The notes: a model not told the origin generated them from the letters alone. Positions 7,184-14,869 are shown, numbered from the stretch's first letter. The stretch is DNA of 36,110 bases from Patescibacteria group bacterium (GCA_028703305.1 JAQVNC010000011.1:1-36110), one strand, 5' to 3'. Numbers and translations are program-made.

Positions 7184-8653
7184 TTAAGCGATTGGTTCAA
7201 TATTGTTCCCGCTTTCTTTTTTAACAAACGATTGATAGATACTGGCTATATCTTCTTTTTTAAAGCCTCTAAAGGCGTATAAAGCGATAAAATAGCTTAG
7301 GCCGGAGAAAATAATCGTTAGTATAAGATTAATCTGATTTTTTAAATAGTAGCCGACCGCGCCCATGATTATGACGGCCAGAAGCGACTTTAAAAACATA
7401 ATGATTATTTTTTTGTAATCATATTTGGTGATTCGCGGCACGACGGCCATGCCTAAAATAAACATTAGCAAATTAGTCAATAAAACGGTTAAGCTGGCGC
7501 CGACCGCCTGGTAGCGGGGTATTAAAATCAAGTTTAAAATTACGCTAGCCGCCAGCACAACGCCCATGTTAATAGTATTAATTTTTTGCCGGTCGCAGGC
7601 GTTTAAAAGCGAACCTACCGGAAAATTCAGGAACATAAAAATAACCGCGGCCATGGTAATTTGCAAAGGCAGAATCGCGTCCGAAAAGCCGCTTTTAAAA
7701 ATAACCATTATCTTATCGGCTAAAATTATGCCGCCCACCGAAATCGGCAAGGAAATAATAATTAAATAATTCATGGCGCGTTCAAAAGTAACGGATAGCT
7801 GTTCGCGGTTCTTATGCCAATAATGGCTCATGGCCGGAAAAAGCGAAGCCACGAAAGCCAAGGGCAGAAACTGCAAAGCAAAAATAATTTTAAAAGGGAT
7901 TTGATAGATGCCGACCTGGTGGTCGCCGGCCAGAAGCGACAACAATACCGAGTCAAGATACATATAAACCCGCTGAAAAATCGCGTAGACGGCAAAAGGC
8001 AGAGAGACCAGCAAAATACTTTTAATTAAAGTTTTATCCGGCCGCCAATTAATCTTAAGCCCCCATCTTTTCTTTACAATAAAAAAAGAATAAGCGGTGT
8101 TATAAAGGCTGGCCGAAACTAAAGACATCATCAGCCAAATTAATCCCAGGTTGAATTTCAAGGCGGCTAAAACCACGATAAAAACAATCAGCTGGAAAAT
8201 TATTGAAGAAATGCTTTCATATTTTAAATTATGAAAACCGCGGCTGATGGCAAAAAAAGTTAAAGTAAAAGAATCTAAGACCATGCAAAACATGGACAGA
8301 TAAACCAGCTGGCGGGTAATTTCGGGATAATTGGCGAAGTTAATAATGGCTAAGACCGCCAAGCTTGAAAGCAAGGCTAGGGGCAGTTTAAATAAAAATA
8401 CCGAACTGAAATAGCGCCCGGCATCTTCCGGCCGTTTGGCGACCTCCCGCGTCAAGACGCTGGATTGGCCGATATCTATGAAGATTCCGAAGATGGAAGT
8501 AAAAGAAATGGCAAAATAATATTTGCCTAAATCAGCCGGGCCGATAGCGCGCGCGATTAAAATAAAATAAGTAAAAGAAATTATTTTTTGCAGAATCAGC
8601 GCTAAAGTAAAATAGGAAGTGTTTTTCGCAATGTTAGTAATTTTCGCGGTCAT
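7184..8653 (-). CDS. Wzx-type oligosaccharide flippase (PST/MATE-like)
   Basis: This 489-residue polytopic protein, with about 12-14 hydrophobic segments along its length, has the hallmarks of polysaccharide transporters. These include the N-terminal NTSYFTLALILQKIISFTYF, FGIFIDIGQSSVLTREVAKRPE and the internal QRVYMYLDSVLLSLLAGDHQVGIY. These proteins move undecaprenyl-linked oligosaccharides across the cytoplasmic membrane. It is the first gene of a four-gene glycan cluster (flippase, GT4, GT2, Wzy-like polymerase), matching a Wzx/Wzy-dependent pathway. A TATAAT box ends only 10 nt before the ATG, so the transcript may be almost leaderless. Confidence 0.9.
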   Translation of the reverse strand: MTAKITNIAKNTSYFTLALILQKIISFTYFILIARAIGPADLGKYYFAISFTSIFGIFIDIGQSSVLTREVAKRPEDAGRYFSSVFLFKLPLALLSSLAVLAIINFANYPEITRQLVYLSMFCMVLDSFTLTFFAISRGFHNLKYESISSIIFQLIVFIVVLAALKFNLGLIWLMMSLVSASLYNTAYSFFIVKKRWGLKINWRPDKTLIKSILLVSLPFAVYAIFQRVYMYLDSVLLSLLAGDHQVGIYQIPFKIIFALQFLPLAFVASLFPAMSHYWHKNREQLSVTFERAMNYLIIISLPISVGGIILADKIMVIFKSGFSDAILPLQITMAAVIFMFLNFPVGSLLNACDRQKINTINMGVVLAASVILNLILIPRYQAVGASLTVLLTNLLMFILGMAVVPRITKYDYKKIIIMFLKSLLAVIIMGAVGYYLKNQINLILTIIFSGLSYFIALYAFRGFKKEDIASIYQSFVKKESGNNIEPIA

Positions 8654-8662
8654 AATATGTAT

Positions 8663-8668
8663 ATTATA
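8663..8668 (-). promoter_or_regulatory. Candidate -10 box of the glycan cluster
   Basis: Minus-strand TATAAT at 8668-8663 lies between the ribosomal-operon terminator and the flippase ATG (8653). No good -35 lies 17 nt upstream. A start about 7 nt downstream of the box would leave roughly 3 nt of leader. Confidence 0.35.
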
Positions 8669-8684
8669 ACTTATCCGCCATAAA

Positions 8685-8716
8685 AATAAAACCCCGCTTT
8701 TAAGCGTGGTTTTATT
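8685..8716 (-). terminator. Intrinsic terminator of the ribosomal-protein operon
   Basis: 15-bp arms (8685-8699 and 8702-8716) are complementary with one mismatch: AATAAAACCCCGCTT against AAGCGTGGTTTTATT. On the minus strand the stem ends in a T-rich run. It begins 20 nt past the rpsI stop. Confidence 0.8.
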
Positions 8717-8735
8717 GAAATATAGAAATTTATTT

Positions 8736-9155
8736 TTACCTCTTCGCCCATTGCGGTGCTCGGCGGGCTTTCTTCAGCCCCGGTTTCTTTCTTTCTTTTT
8801 TGCGCGCGTCGCGGGTTATCCAGCCTTTTACTTTAAACGAAGCTCTTAAATCAGGATTTAATTCTAAAAGCGCGCGGGCGATGCCGTGGCGCACGGCCTC
8901 GGCTTGGCCTTTTTTACCGCCGCCGTTGACAGTGATTGATATATTAAAATCTTTAACCAAACCAGCTAATTTTAGCGGCTGATTAATAATTGAAAATAAA
9001 TCTTCTTCCGTAAAATATTTTTTGGCTTCCGCGCCATTAATAACCATTAAACCCTCGCCGCTTTTATAAAGCCTGATTCTGGCGGTTGAAGTTTTTCTGC
9101 GGCCGATTGCGCTGGTGAATTTTCCTTTGAATTTTATAGCTTCTGCTTCAGTCAT
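8736..9155 (-). CDS. rpsI: 30S ribosomal protein S9 (uS9)
   Basis: This 139-residue protein has the conserved S9 opening GRRKTSTARIRLYKSGEG, the central ITVNGGGKKGQAEAVRHGIARALLE, and the basic tail KKPGLKKARRAPQWAKR, whose final Lys-Arg reaches the P-site tRNA. Most bacteria end in APQFSKR; here it is APQWAKR. It follows rplM by 1 nt, the usual L13-S9 pair, and is the last gene before the operon terminator. Confidence 0.97.
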   Translation of the reverse strand: MTEAEAIKFKGKFTSAIGRRKTSTARIRLYKSGEGLMVINGAEAKKYFTEEDLFSIINQPLKLAGLVKDFNISITVNGGGKKGQAEAVRHGIARALLELNPDLRASFKVKGWITRDARKKERKKPGLKKARRAPQWAKR

Positions 9156-9156
9156 A

Positions 9157-9504
9157 TTAATTTATAATTAATCTTTTTAGCATATTTACTCTATGCTTGG
9201 TCGGCGGCAGCATATCTCTGACCGCTCTTTTTAAAATTTCCGCCGGCTTTAGGTCGGCTATTTTCTTGGTTTTTAAGCCACCCGGATAACCGGAATATTT
9301 ATAATATTTTTTCTGTTCAATTTTTTTGCCGGTGAATTTAAGCTTATTTATGTTCATAACCTGAACCATATCGCCCATATCCAAATGAGGCAGATATTCA
9401 ACCTTGTTTTTGCCGCGCAAAATCAAAGCGATTTGCGTAGCTAACCGGCCGGCGGATTTATCCGCGGCGTCAATTTTATGCAGTTTTCTTTCTATTTTAA
9501 TCAT
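9157..9504 (-). CDS. rplM: 50S ribosomal protein L13 (uL13), short form
   Basis: This 115-residue protein keeps the core of L13: SAGRLATQIALILRGKNKVEY, the MGDMVQVMN strand, KFTGKKIEQKKYYKYSGYPGG and the AVRDMLPPTKHRVNMLKRL element. It is about 25 residues shorter than the ~140-residue E. coli protein because the C-terminal tail is missing, a reduction in line with other trimmed proteins in this window. L13 is an early-assembling 23S rRNA-binding protein. It lies 7 nt after rplQ and 1 nt before rpsI. Confidence 0.96.
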   Translation of the reverse strand: MIKIERKLHKIDAADKSAGRLATQIALILRGKNKVEYLPHLDMGDMVQVMNINKLKFTGKKIEQKKYYKYSGYPGGLKTKKIADLKPAEILKRAVRDMLPPTKHRVNMLKRLIIN

Positions 9505-9511
9505 AAAGGTT

Positions 9512-9862
9512 TTAAACTAATTCAATTTGCACCATGCTGGCGTTATCGCCAAGCCTTTTGCCTAATTTAGTAATCCTTAAATAGCCGCCGCGCCTATCTT
9601 TATATTTAACCGCTAAAATTTCCATGGCTTTTTTTACGGCCATTGGCTGGGGCAATAAGCTGATTAATTTTCTGCGGCTGGCTAAATCTCCCTTGGTTGA
9701 AGCGGTAATGATTTTTTCCAAGAGCGGTTTAACCGTTTTCGCTTTAGCCTCGGTTGTTTTAACTTTTTCGTAAATTATAATGCTTGACGCTAGGTTTCTT
9801 AGCATCAATTCTCTCGGCGCTTTTTTTCTATCTAATTTTTTTCCTTTTACTCTGTGTCTCAT
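9512..9862 (-). CDS. rplQ: 50S ribosomal protein L17 (bL17)
   Basis: This 116-residue protein opens MRHRVKGKKLDRKKAPRELM and continues with NLASSIIIYEKVKTTEAKAK and a C-terminal GGYLRITKLGKRLGDNASM, all diagnostic of L17. It binds 23S rRNA near the peptide exit tunnel. It follows rpoA by 9 nt, as in the classical alpha operon, and has no Shine-Dalgarno motif before its start. Confidence 0.97.
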   Translation of the reverse strand: MRHRVKGKKLDRKKAPRELMLRNLASSIIIYEKVKTTEAKAKTVKPLLEKIITASTKGDLASRRKLISLLPQPMAVKKAMEILAVKYKDRRGGYLRITKLGKRLGDNASMVQIELV

Positions 9863-9871
9863 ATAAAAAAT

Positions 9872-10672
9872 TTAACTTTTTTTCGGTCTGCCTCTTTTTT
9901 TAGATTTTTTGTCTTCAGCCGCTTCCTCTTCTTTTTCCTCCGCGATTTCTTCTTCGGCTTCAGTTTTTATTTCTTCCGCTCCGCCGGTCTTTTCAACTAA
10001 AGCGTTAAATTGGCTTATTAAGATAGCCACGGCTTTATAAAAAGCGTCTTCCGGAGTTATGGTGCCGTCGGTGGTTAAATCTAAGATCAATTTATCCCAG
10101 TTAGTCATTTTTCCGATGCGGACATTTTCAATATTTACGCCGACTGACATAACCGGGGAAAAAATTGAATCCATTTCAATATAGCCGATTTCGTTTTTAG
10201 CGCTTTCGCGGCTTTCAACCGTAATATAACCGGCGCCCCGGGCAACAAAAATTTCCATGCTTAAACTTCCGGCCATATCAGTCACATGGCCCAGAACCAA
10301 ATCAGGATTGGCTATTTCAACCAAGCTATTTTTTTTAATGTCGGAAGCTTTAACTTCTTTTTCGCCGCGGGCATCAAGCTCTAGCGTTACCGTTTCATCA
10401 GTAAAAACTTTCAAGCGCAATTTTTTTAAATTTAAAATAAGTTCTAAAACATCTTCTTTAACATGGGGCAAAGTCATGAATTCATGGTCAGCGCCCTTGA
10501 TTTTTACGCCGACAGCGGCGGCTCCGGGCAAAGATGATAATAATACCCTCCTTAAAGCATTGCCGATGGTAGCGCCATAGCCGGGATAGCATGGCTCAAT
10601 AACAACCTGTTTGTTATTCGCTTTAGAGCTTTTAATAAACTCTATTTTTTGAGGCAAAGCTATTTTTTCCAT
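9872..10672 (-). CDS. rpoA: RNA polymerase subunit alpha lacking the C-terminal domain
   Basis: The N-terminal assembly domain is complete. Conserved PGYGATIGNALRRVLLSSLPG contacts beta and beta', VKEDVLELILNLKKLRLK follows, and NWDKLILDLTTDGTITPEDAF closes the dimer interface. I start at the ATG encoding MEKIALPQKIEF (10672), because the in-frame ATG at 10717 would overlap rpsD by 23 nt and add a non-conserved peptide. Instead of the helix-hairpin-helix C-terminal domain that binds UP elements and activators, the protein ends after about residue 228 in an acidic, Glu-rich tail of ~40 residues that finishes KKRGRPKK, which resembles an AT-hook. At 266 residues it is short next to the ~310-330 of most bacteria. 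Confidence 0.95.
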   Translation of the reverse strand: MEKIALPQKIEFIKSSKANNKQVVIEPCYPGYGATIGNALRRVLLSSLPGAAAVGVKIKGADHEFMTLPHVKEDVLELILNLKKLRLKVFTDETVTLELDARGEKEVKASDIKKNSLVEIANPDLVLGHVTDMAGSLSMEIFVARGAGYITVESRESAKNEIGYIEMDSIFSPVMSVGVNIENVRIGKMTNWDKLILDLTTDGTITPEDAFYKAVAILISQFNALVEKTGGAEEIKTEAEEEIAEEKEEEAAEDKKSKKRGRPKKS

Positions 10673-10694
10673 ATTATTTATTTTAAAAATATTA

Positions 10695-11324
10695 TTATTT
10701 AGAATAGAATTCAACAATCATCTGGCCATTGATTTTTGATTCAAAATTTTCTTTAGCCGGCATATGCAAAACCTTGGCGCTTAAATCTTTAATATCAAGA
10801 TTAAGCCAGCCGGGGATTTCCACCTTTTTAAGCTTTTCCGGCAGATTAATAAAATGCTTATTTTTGCGGCTTGATTGCCTGACTTTTATGATGTCGCCGG
10901 TTTTTACGTTAAACGACGGAATATTAACTTTAATATCATTAACTTTAAAATGTCCATGGTTGGTTAAAACTCTGGCCTCCGCTCTTGAAGGGGCAAAGCC
11001 TAAGCGATAAATAACGTTATCAAGCCTGGTTTCCAGTATTTTCATTAAATTTTCACCAGCCTCGCCTTTTTGCTTAATGGCTCGCTCAAAACTTAAAGCA
11101 AATTGCTTTTCCATTAAATTATAAATTCTTTTGGCTTTCTGCTTCTCCCTTAATTGCATATTATAACCGCTTTGTCTGGCTCGCCCTTTCGGGCCATGAA
11201 GACCAGGCGGATAGTTTCTTTTAACTATCGCGCATTTAGCCGTTGAGCACCTCTCCCCTTTTAACATTAATTTATCACCTTCGCGGCGGCATAATTTGCA
11301 TTTTGGACCTAAATATTTTGACAT
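10695..11324 (-). CDS. rpsD: 30S ribosomal protein S4 (uS4), zinc-site form
   Basis: This 209-residue S4 nucleates 30S assembly on 16S rRNA. The N-terminus has four cysteines, C9, C12, C26 and C31, the zinc-binding C+ version. Then come LHGPKGRARQSGYNMQLREKQ and the S4 RNA-binding fold LETRLDNVIYRLGFAPSRAEARVLTNHGH in the middle. In many bacteria S4 also represses its own operon by binding a pseudoknot in the leader. It sits 15 nt after rpsK and 22 nt before the preferred rpoA start. Confidence 0.97.
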   Translation of the reverse strand: MSKYLGPKCKLCRREGDKLMLKGERCSTAKCAIVKRNYPPGLHGPKGRARQSGYNMQLREKQKAKRIYNLMEKQFALSFERAIKQKGEAGENLMKILETRLDNVIYRLGFAPSRAEARVLTNHGHFKVNDIKVNIPSFNVKTGDIIKVRQSSRKNKHFINLPEKLKKVEIPGWLNLDIKDLSAKVLHMPAKENFESKINGQMIVEFYSK

Positions 11325-11339
11325 AAAAAATTTATTAGC

Positions 11340-11891
11340 TTAAACTCTCCTTGGTTTTTTAGGCCGGCAACCGTTGTGCGGTATGGGCGTAATATCTTTA
11401 ATTGAAGTAATAATCAAGCCATTGGCGTTTAAAGCCCTAATCGCCGATTCGCGTCCGGTGCCGACGCCTTTTACCATCACGCTAACTTCGTTTAAGCCGT
11501 ATTCTTTGGCTTTTTCCACCGCGATTCTGGTAATTATCTGGGCGGCGTATGGAGTGGATTTTTTCGGCCCTTTAAAACCAGCCATGCCGGCCGAAGACCA
11601 AGACAGGACGTTGCCGCTTAAATCGGTTAAGGCCACAATGGTGTTATTGTAAGTCGCTTTAACATGAGCGACGCCTACCGGGACTCTTTTATCGGTTTTC
11701 TTTTTGCGCCCTTTTTTCTTGTTGGTTTTTCTGTCTTCTTTGCTTTTTTCCAGTTTTTTTCTGATTTCTTCAGGTAATTCTTCAACCATATTCAAAGGAT
11801 TGCCAGTCTTAATAATCGGCTCGTCCATTTCAGCCGCGGTTGGAATTTTTTCTTCTTTGATTTCTACGTCTTGTTTTTTTTCTTCCGTCAT
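11340..11891 (-). CDS. rpsK: 30S ribosomal protein S11 (uS11) with a charged N-terminal extension
   Basis: From about residue 67 the protein is a standard S11: [59 protein letters not shown] and the C-terminal [15 protein letters not shown]. Residues 1-66 are extra. This stretch is rich in Glu and Lys, contains [20 protein letters not shown] and ends in a basic run [11 protein letters not shown]. Usual length is ~129; this is 183. The extension reads in frame from a good ATG with no internal Met directly before the core, so it looks genuine. A structured inverted-repeat element occupies the gap upstream of it. Confidence 0.95.
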   Translation of the reverse strand: MTEEKKQDVEIKEEKIPTAAEMDEPIIKTGNPLNMVEELPEEIRKKLEKSKEDRKTNKKKGRKKKTDKRVPVGVAHVKATYNNTIVALTDLSGNVLSWSSAGMAGFKGPKKSTPYAAQIITRIAVEKAKEYGLNEVSVMVKGVGTGRESAIRALNANGLIITSIKDITPIPHNGCRPKKPRRV

Positions 11892-11898
11892 ATTTTAT

Positions 11899-12022
11899 TA
11901 TCAAGTAAAAATTTAATGGCCGTAGAGTTTTACTCGCTATTAAATTTTTACTTGATACCTTATATTTTTTGTTTATCCCTTTAGGGTAAAGTATTGAAAA
12001 CTTTTTCTAAAAAAGTTTTCAA
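11899..12022. repeat. Structured inverted-repeat element, left copy (rpsM-rpsK gap)
   Basis: Two hairpins. The first has perfect 19-bp arms (11899-11917 and 11939-11957) around a 21-nt loop reading GGCCGTAGAG, five bases, CTCGCT. The second is a perfect 13-bp AT-rich stem (11994-12006 and 12010-12022) with a 3-nt loop that touches the rpsM stop. A copy in opposite orientation lies at 12556-12661. Confidence 0.8.
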
Positions 12023-12025
12023 AGG

Positions 12026-12418
12026 TTATGTTTTTTGAGCCGCCGGTTTTTTGCCCGATGTGGCGGTTTTTCTAATATTGCCGCGAACCGTTCGGTTATT
12101 GGTTTTAGTGCGCTGGCCCCTGACCGGCAAGCCTTTGGCATGCCTTGAGCCGCGGTAGCTGCCTATTTCTTTTAATCTTTTTATATTGGCGAAAACATCG
12201 CGTTTTAAGTCGCCTTCAACCTTATTCTGCTTTTCAATCAAGTTTCTTAGCTTATTGGCTTGCTCGTCGTCTAAATCTTTAACTCTGGTATTAGGATTAA
12301 TTTTAGCCAACTTTAAAATGGCTTGGGATTTCGGTTTGCCAATGCCATAAATATAAGTTAAAGCGATTTCAACTCTTTTTTCATTTGGTATGGTTACGCC
12401 AGCGATTCTTATTGCCAT
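12026..12418 (-). CDS. rpsM: 30S ribosomal protein S13 (uS13)
   Basis: This 130-residue protein shows the S13 opening [20 protein letters not shown], the [15 protein letters not shown] helix-two-turn-helix, and the C-terminal [25 protein letters not shown], which enters the decoding-site side of the 30S head. It follows rpmJ by 19 nt. Both rpmJ and rpsM lie between two mirror-image hairpin elements. Confidence 0.97.
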   Translation of the reverse strand: MAIRIAGVTIPNEKRVEIALTYIYGIGKPKSQAILKLAKINPNTRVKDLDDEQANKLRNLIEKQNKVEGDLKRDVFANIKRLKEIGSYRGSRHAKGLPVRGQRTKTNNRTVRGNIRKTATSGKKPAAQKT

Positions 12419-12437
12419 AGATTAGTTATAAAGTTAT

Positions 12438-12551
12438 TTAGCCTTGCCTTTGCTTATGTTTTGGAGTTTTACAAATAACGCACACGCGGCCGTTGCGCCT
12501 GATTATTTTACAATCTTTACAAATTTTTTTTACGCTGCTTCTTACTTTCAT
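12438..12551 (-). CDS. rpmJ: 50S ribosomal protein L36 (bL36)
   Basis: A 37-residue reading frame from ATG 12551 to TAA 12438 translates as [20 protein letters not shown] followed by [17 protein letters not shown], the signature of L36. Zinc ligands C11, C14, C27 and H32 are all present, so this is the metal-binding form. It sits in the conserved infA-rpmJ-rpsM order. The 5' leader up to the ATG is formed by the right-hand hairpin element. Confidence 0.96.
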   Translation of the reverse strand: MKVRSSVKKICKDCKIIRRNGRVCVICKTPKHKQRQG

Positions 12552-12555
12552 AAGT

Positions 12556-12661
12556 CTTTAACAACTTTTTTAGAAAAAGTTTTTACTATTTTCAAAAATA
12601 TAATGTATTAAATTAAATTTTATAGCGAGCAGAGCTCTACGGCCATAAAATTTAATTTAAT
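12556..12661. repeat. Structured inverted-repeat element, right copy (infA-rpmJ gap)
   Basis: The AT-rich hairpin near 12562-12582 shares a 21-nt stretch with the left copy. It is followed by a perfect 17-bp stem (12607-12623 and 12645-12661) around a 21-nt loop. Read on the minus strand, the loop is GGCCGTAGAG, five bases, CTCGCT, differing from the left copy by three transitions. The stem sequences differ between the copies. Orientation is opposite to 11899-12022. Confidence 0.8.
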
Positions 12662-12662
12662 G

Positions 12663-12905
12663 TTAAAGCCTGTAGGTTATGCGGCCCTTGGTTAAATCAT
12701 AAGGACTGATCTGCACCCTTACCCTGTCTCCCGGGAGCAGCCTTATTTTATTCATTCTCATTTTACCGGAAAGGTGCGTTAAAATTTCATGGCCATTTTC
12801 CAAAACGACCTTAAAGCTGGCGGCCGGCATCAATTCTATAACTTCGCCCTGCATTTCAATAAAATCCTTGGAACTGATAATTTTGTTATTTTGTTCTGCC
12901 ATCAA
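12663..12905 (-). CDS. infA: Translation initiation factor IF-1
   Basis: This small OB-fold protein of about 80 residues binds the A site of the 30S subunit during initiation. Seen: [48 protein letters not shown] and [12 protein letters not shown], all typical of IF-1. Two consecutive ATG codons open the frame; the second (MAEQNN, 79 residues) is the more usual start. It is the first gene of the nine-gene operon, with a consensus promoter and an ~80-nt hairpin-bearing leader. Confidence 0.97.
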   Translation of the reverse strand: MMAEQNNKIISSKDFIEMQGEVIELMPAASFKVVLENGHEILTHLSGKMRMNKIRLLPGDRVRVQISPYDLTKGRITYRL

Positions 12906-12928
12906 ATATTATGATTTAAAATAAAAAT

Positions 12929-12972
12929 AGCTTTGGCAAAAAATTACTCGCCCTAGGCGAGATGCCAAAACT
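12929..12972 (-). promoter_or_regulatory. Leader hairpin of the infA operon
   Basis: A two-part stem: outer arms of ten pairs with one mismatch (12929-12938 and 12963-12972, TTTGGCA/TGCCAAA core) and an inner perfect CTCGCC-CTA-GGCGAG (12947-12961). It lies between the predicted transcription start (about 12986) and the infA ATG (12905), where ribosomal-operon leaders often carry autoregulatory structures. There is no T tract, so a terminator is less likely. Confidence 0.55.
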
Positions 12973-12992
12973 GTATTATTTACTGTAAAATA

Positions 12993-13021
12993 ATTATATA
13001 GTTTATTTAGTTAGCTGTCAA
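12993..13021 (-). promoter_or_regulatory. Consensus sigma-70 promoter of the ribosomal operon
   Basis: TTGACA (13021-13016), 17-nt spacer, TATAAT (12998-12993) on the minus strand: a full match to the consensus in both boxes with optimal spacing. Such strength fits a highly expressed infA-rpsI operon. Confidence 0.9.
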
Positions 13022-13087
13022 GAGGAAATGAAGAAAAAGCTAAAATTAGTTGTTTTATTAAATATTTAATTTAATGTTAGCTAAATT

Positions 13088-14869
13088 TTATTCTAAAACC
13101 GCTTTAATTCTTCTTACTCCCGAGCTTGAACTTTCTTCTTTTTTAATTTTAAATTTTCCCAAGATGCCGGTATTTTCAACATGCGGGCCGCCGCAAATCT
13201 CTTTGCTAAAATATAATTTTTCACGGCCGATCAGATAAACCGATACTTTTTCGCCGTACTTGGCGTCAAAAATTCCATGGGCGCCTTTTTCTCTGGCCTG
13301 ATCAAGCGTCATTTCTTCGCAGGTGACCGGCAAATTTTCTTTAATGGCTTGATTTACCAAATTTTCAACTTTTTGTTTCTCCTCATCAGTCATTTTTTCT
13401 TTATGCGCGAAATCAAAGCGCAGGCGTTCAGCCGTAATATTGCTGCCTTTTTGGATAACATGTCCGCCCAAAACCTTTCTTAAAGCGGCTAAAAGCAAAT
13501 GCGCGGCCGTATGGTATTTAACCGTAGCCTCGGAAGCGTCGGCCAAACCGCCTTTAAACATACCGGCCGAAGCGGTGCGGGATAGGTCTTGGTGCTTTTT
13601 AAGCTCATTTTCAAATTCCGGCTTATCAACGGCTTGTTTTTTTTCTAATGCCAATTCCTCGGTAATTTCCAGCGGGAAACCGTAAGTTTGGTATAAATCA
13701 AAAGCCTGCTTGCCGGTAATAATTTTTTCGTTGCTTAATTTTTCAAATTCTTTTAAGCCTTGCTCTAAAGTTTTTTTAAATTTCGCTTCTTCTTCTTTTA
13801 ACAGATTTATTACCAGATTAATATTTTTTTTAAGTTCCGGATAAATTTCCTGGTAGTCATGCGCCACTATTTTAGCAATCTCTTTAGTCCAGGATTCTTC
13901 GGTAATGCCTAATTGGCGGCCGTACCTAATAGCGCGCCTGATTAAACGGCGCAGGACATAGCCGCGGTCGGTATTGGACGGCGTTACGCCTTTGTCGTCC
14001 GCCATAATAAAAACCGCGGCTTTTAAATGATCAACGATAACGCGCATGGCTTTAGTTGTTTCCGCATCAACGCCGTATTTTTTTCCCGACAAATCTTCTA
14101 TTCTGAAAATTAAATTTTTAAATAAGTCGGTTTTATAATTATCATCAAAATCGTTCATAACCGCCAAAATTCTTTCAAGCCCCATGCCGGTGTCAACATT
14201 TTTTTGCTCCAAAGGTTCATAAGCCCCATCGGCCTTTTTATTGTATTGCATAAAAACGTCGTTCCAAATTTCCACCCAAAGCGGATTATCGTCATTAAAG
14301 CTGTTCGGCGTTTTTTCAGGGTCGCCCACCCAATAAAACATTTCCGTATCTGGTCCGCATGGCCCGGTTAAGCCGGCCGGTCCCCACCAGTTATTTTTTT
14401 TGGGCAGCCTGGCGATTTTTTTCTCCGGTATGCCTAAGCTAAGCCAAATATCATAAGCCTCCTTATCAAACGGCGCGTCCTCGTCTCCTTTAAAAATTGA
14501 GACCGCCAGCCTATTTTTATCAAGATTAAGCCAGTCCGGCGAAGTTAAAAATTCCCAGCTCATTTTTATGGCTTCTTCCTTAAAATAATCGCCCAAAGAC
14601 CAATTGCCCAGCATTTCAAAAAAAGTATGGTGCGTCGCGTCCCCGACTTCATCAATATCCGAGGTTCTAATGGATTTTTGCGCGTCAGCCAGCTTGCGCC
14701 CGACCGGATGTTTCTGCCCCATTATGTAAGGCACTAAAGGATGCATGCCGGCGGTGGTGAATAAAACCGTGGGGTCATTATCAGGAATCAAAGAAGCGCT
14801 GGAAATTATGGCATGCCCATGCTCTTTAAAAAAATCCAGGTATTTTTGGCGCAGTTCTTTTGAAGTCAT
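13088..14869 (-). CDS. alaS: Alanyl-tRNA synthetase without the C-Ala domain
   Basis: This 593-residue AlaRS attaches alanine to tRNA-Ala and edits mischarged Ser/Gly. Seen: the class II core with FTTAGMHPLVPYIMG, THHTFFEMLGNWSLGDYFK and DTGMGLERILAVMNDFDDNY; the tRNA-recognition region GYVLRRLIRRAIRYGRQLG; and the editing domain with its metal ligands HTAAH, and C559 and H563 in ICGGPHVENTG. The chain stops right after the editing domain (SSGVRRIKAVLE). The C-terminal C-Ala domain, present in ~875-residue bacterial enzymes and helping tRNA binding and dimerisation, is absent. It follows mnmA by 25 nt. Confidence 0.95.
   Translation of the reverse strand: MTSKELRQKYLDFFKEHGHAIISSASLIPDNDPTVLFTTAGMHPLVPYIMGQKHPVGRKLADAQKSIRTSDIDEVGDATHHTFFEMLGNWSLGDYFKEEAIKMSWEFLTSPDWLNLDKNRLAVSIFKGDEDAPFDKEAYDIWLSLGIPEKKIARLPKKNNWWGPAGLTGPCGPDTEMFYWVGDPEKTPNSFNDDNPLWVEIWNDVFMQYNKKADGAYEPLEQKNVDTGMGLERILAVMNDFDDNYKTDLFKNLIFRIEDLSGKKYGVDAETTKAMRVIVDHLKAAVFIMADDKGVTPSNTDRGYVLRRLIRRAIRYGRQLGITEESWTKEIAKIVAHDYQEIYPELKKNINLVINLLKEEEAKFKKTLEQGLKEFEKLSNEKIITGKQAFDLYQTYGFPLEITEELALEKKQAVDKPEFENELKKHQDLSRTASAGMFKGGLADASEATVKYHTAAHLLLAALRKVLGGHVIQKGSNITAERLRFDFAHKEKMTDEEKQKVENLVNQAIKENLPVTCEEMTLDQAREKGAHGIFDAKYGEKVSVYLIGREKLYFSKEICGGPHVENTGILGKFKIKKEESSSSGVRRIKAVLE

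Noticed and set aside
10673-10717. Upstream ATG giving rpoA 15 extra residues
   Set aside because: It would overlap rpsD by 23 nt and the extra peptide is Asn/Ile-rich with no similarity to alpha N-termini. The ATG at 10672 gives the expected start.
12557-12590. An intrinsic terminator between infA and rpmJ
   Set aside because: The AT-only stem is weak, has a matching copy after rpsM, and would cut off most of an essential operon. I treat it as part of the structured repeat element.
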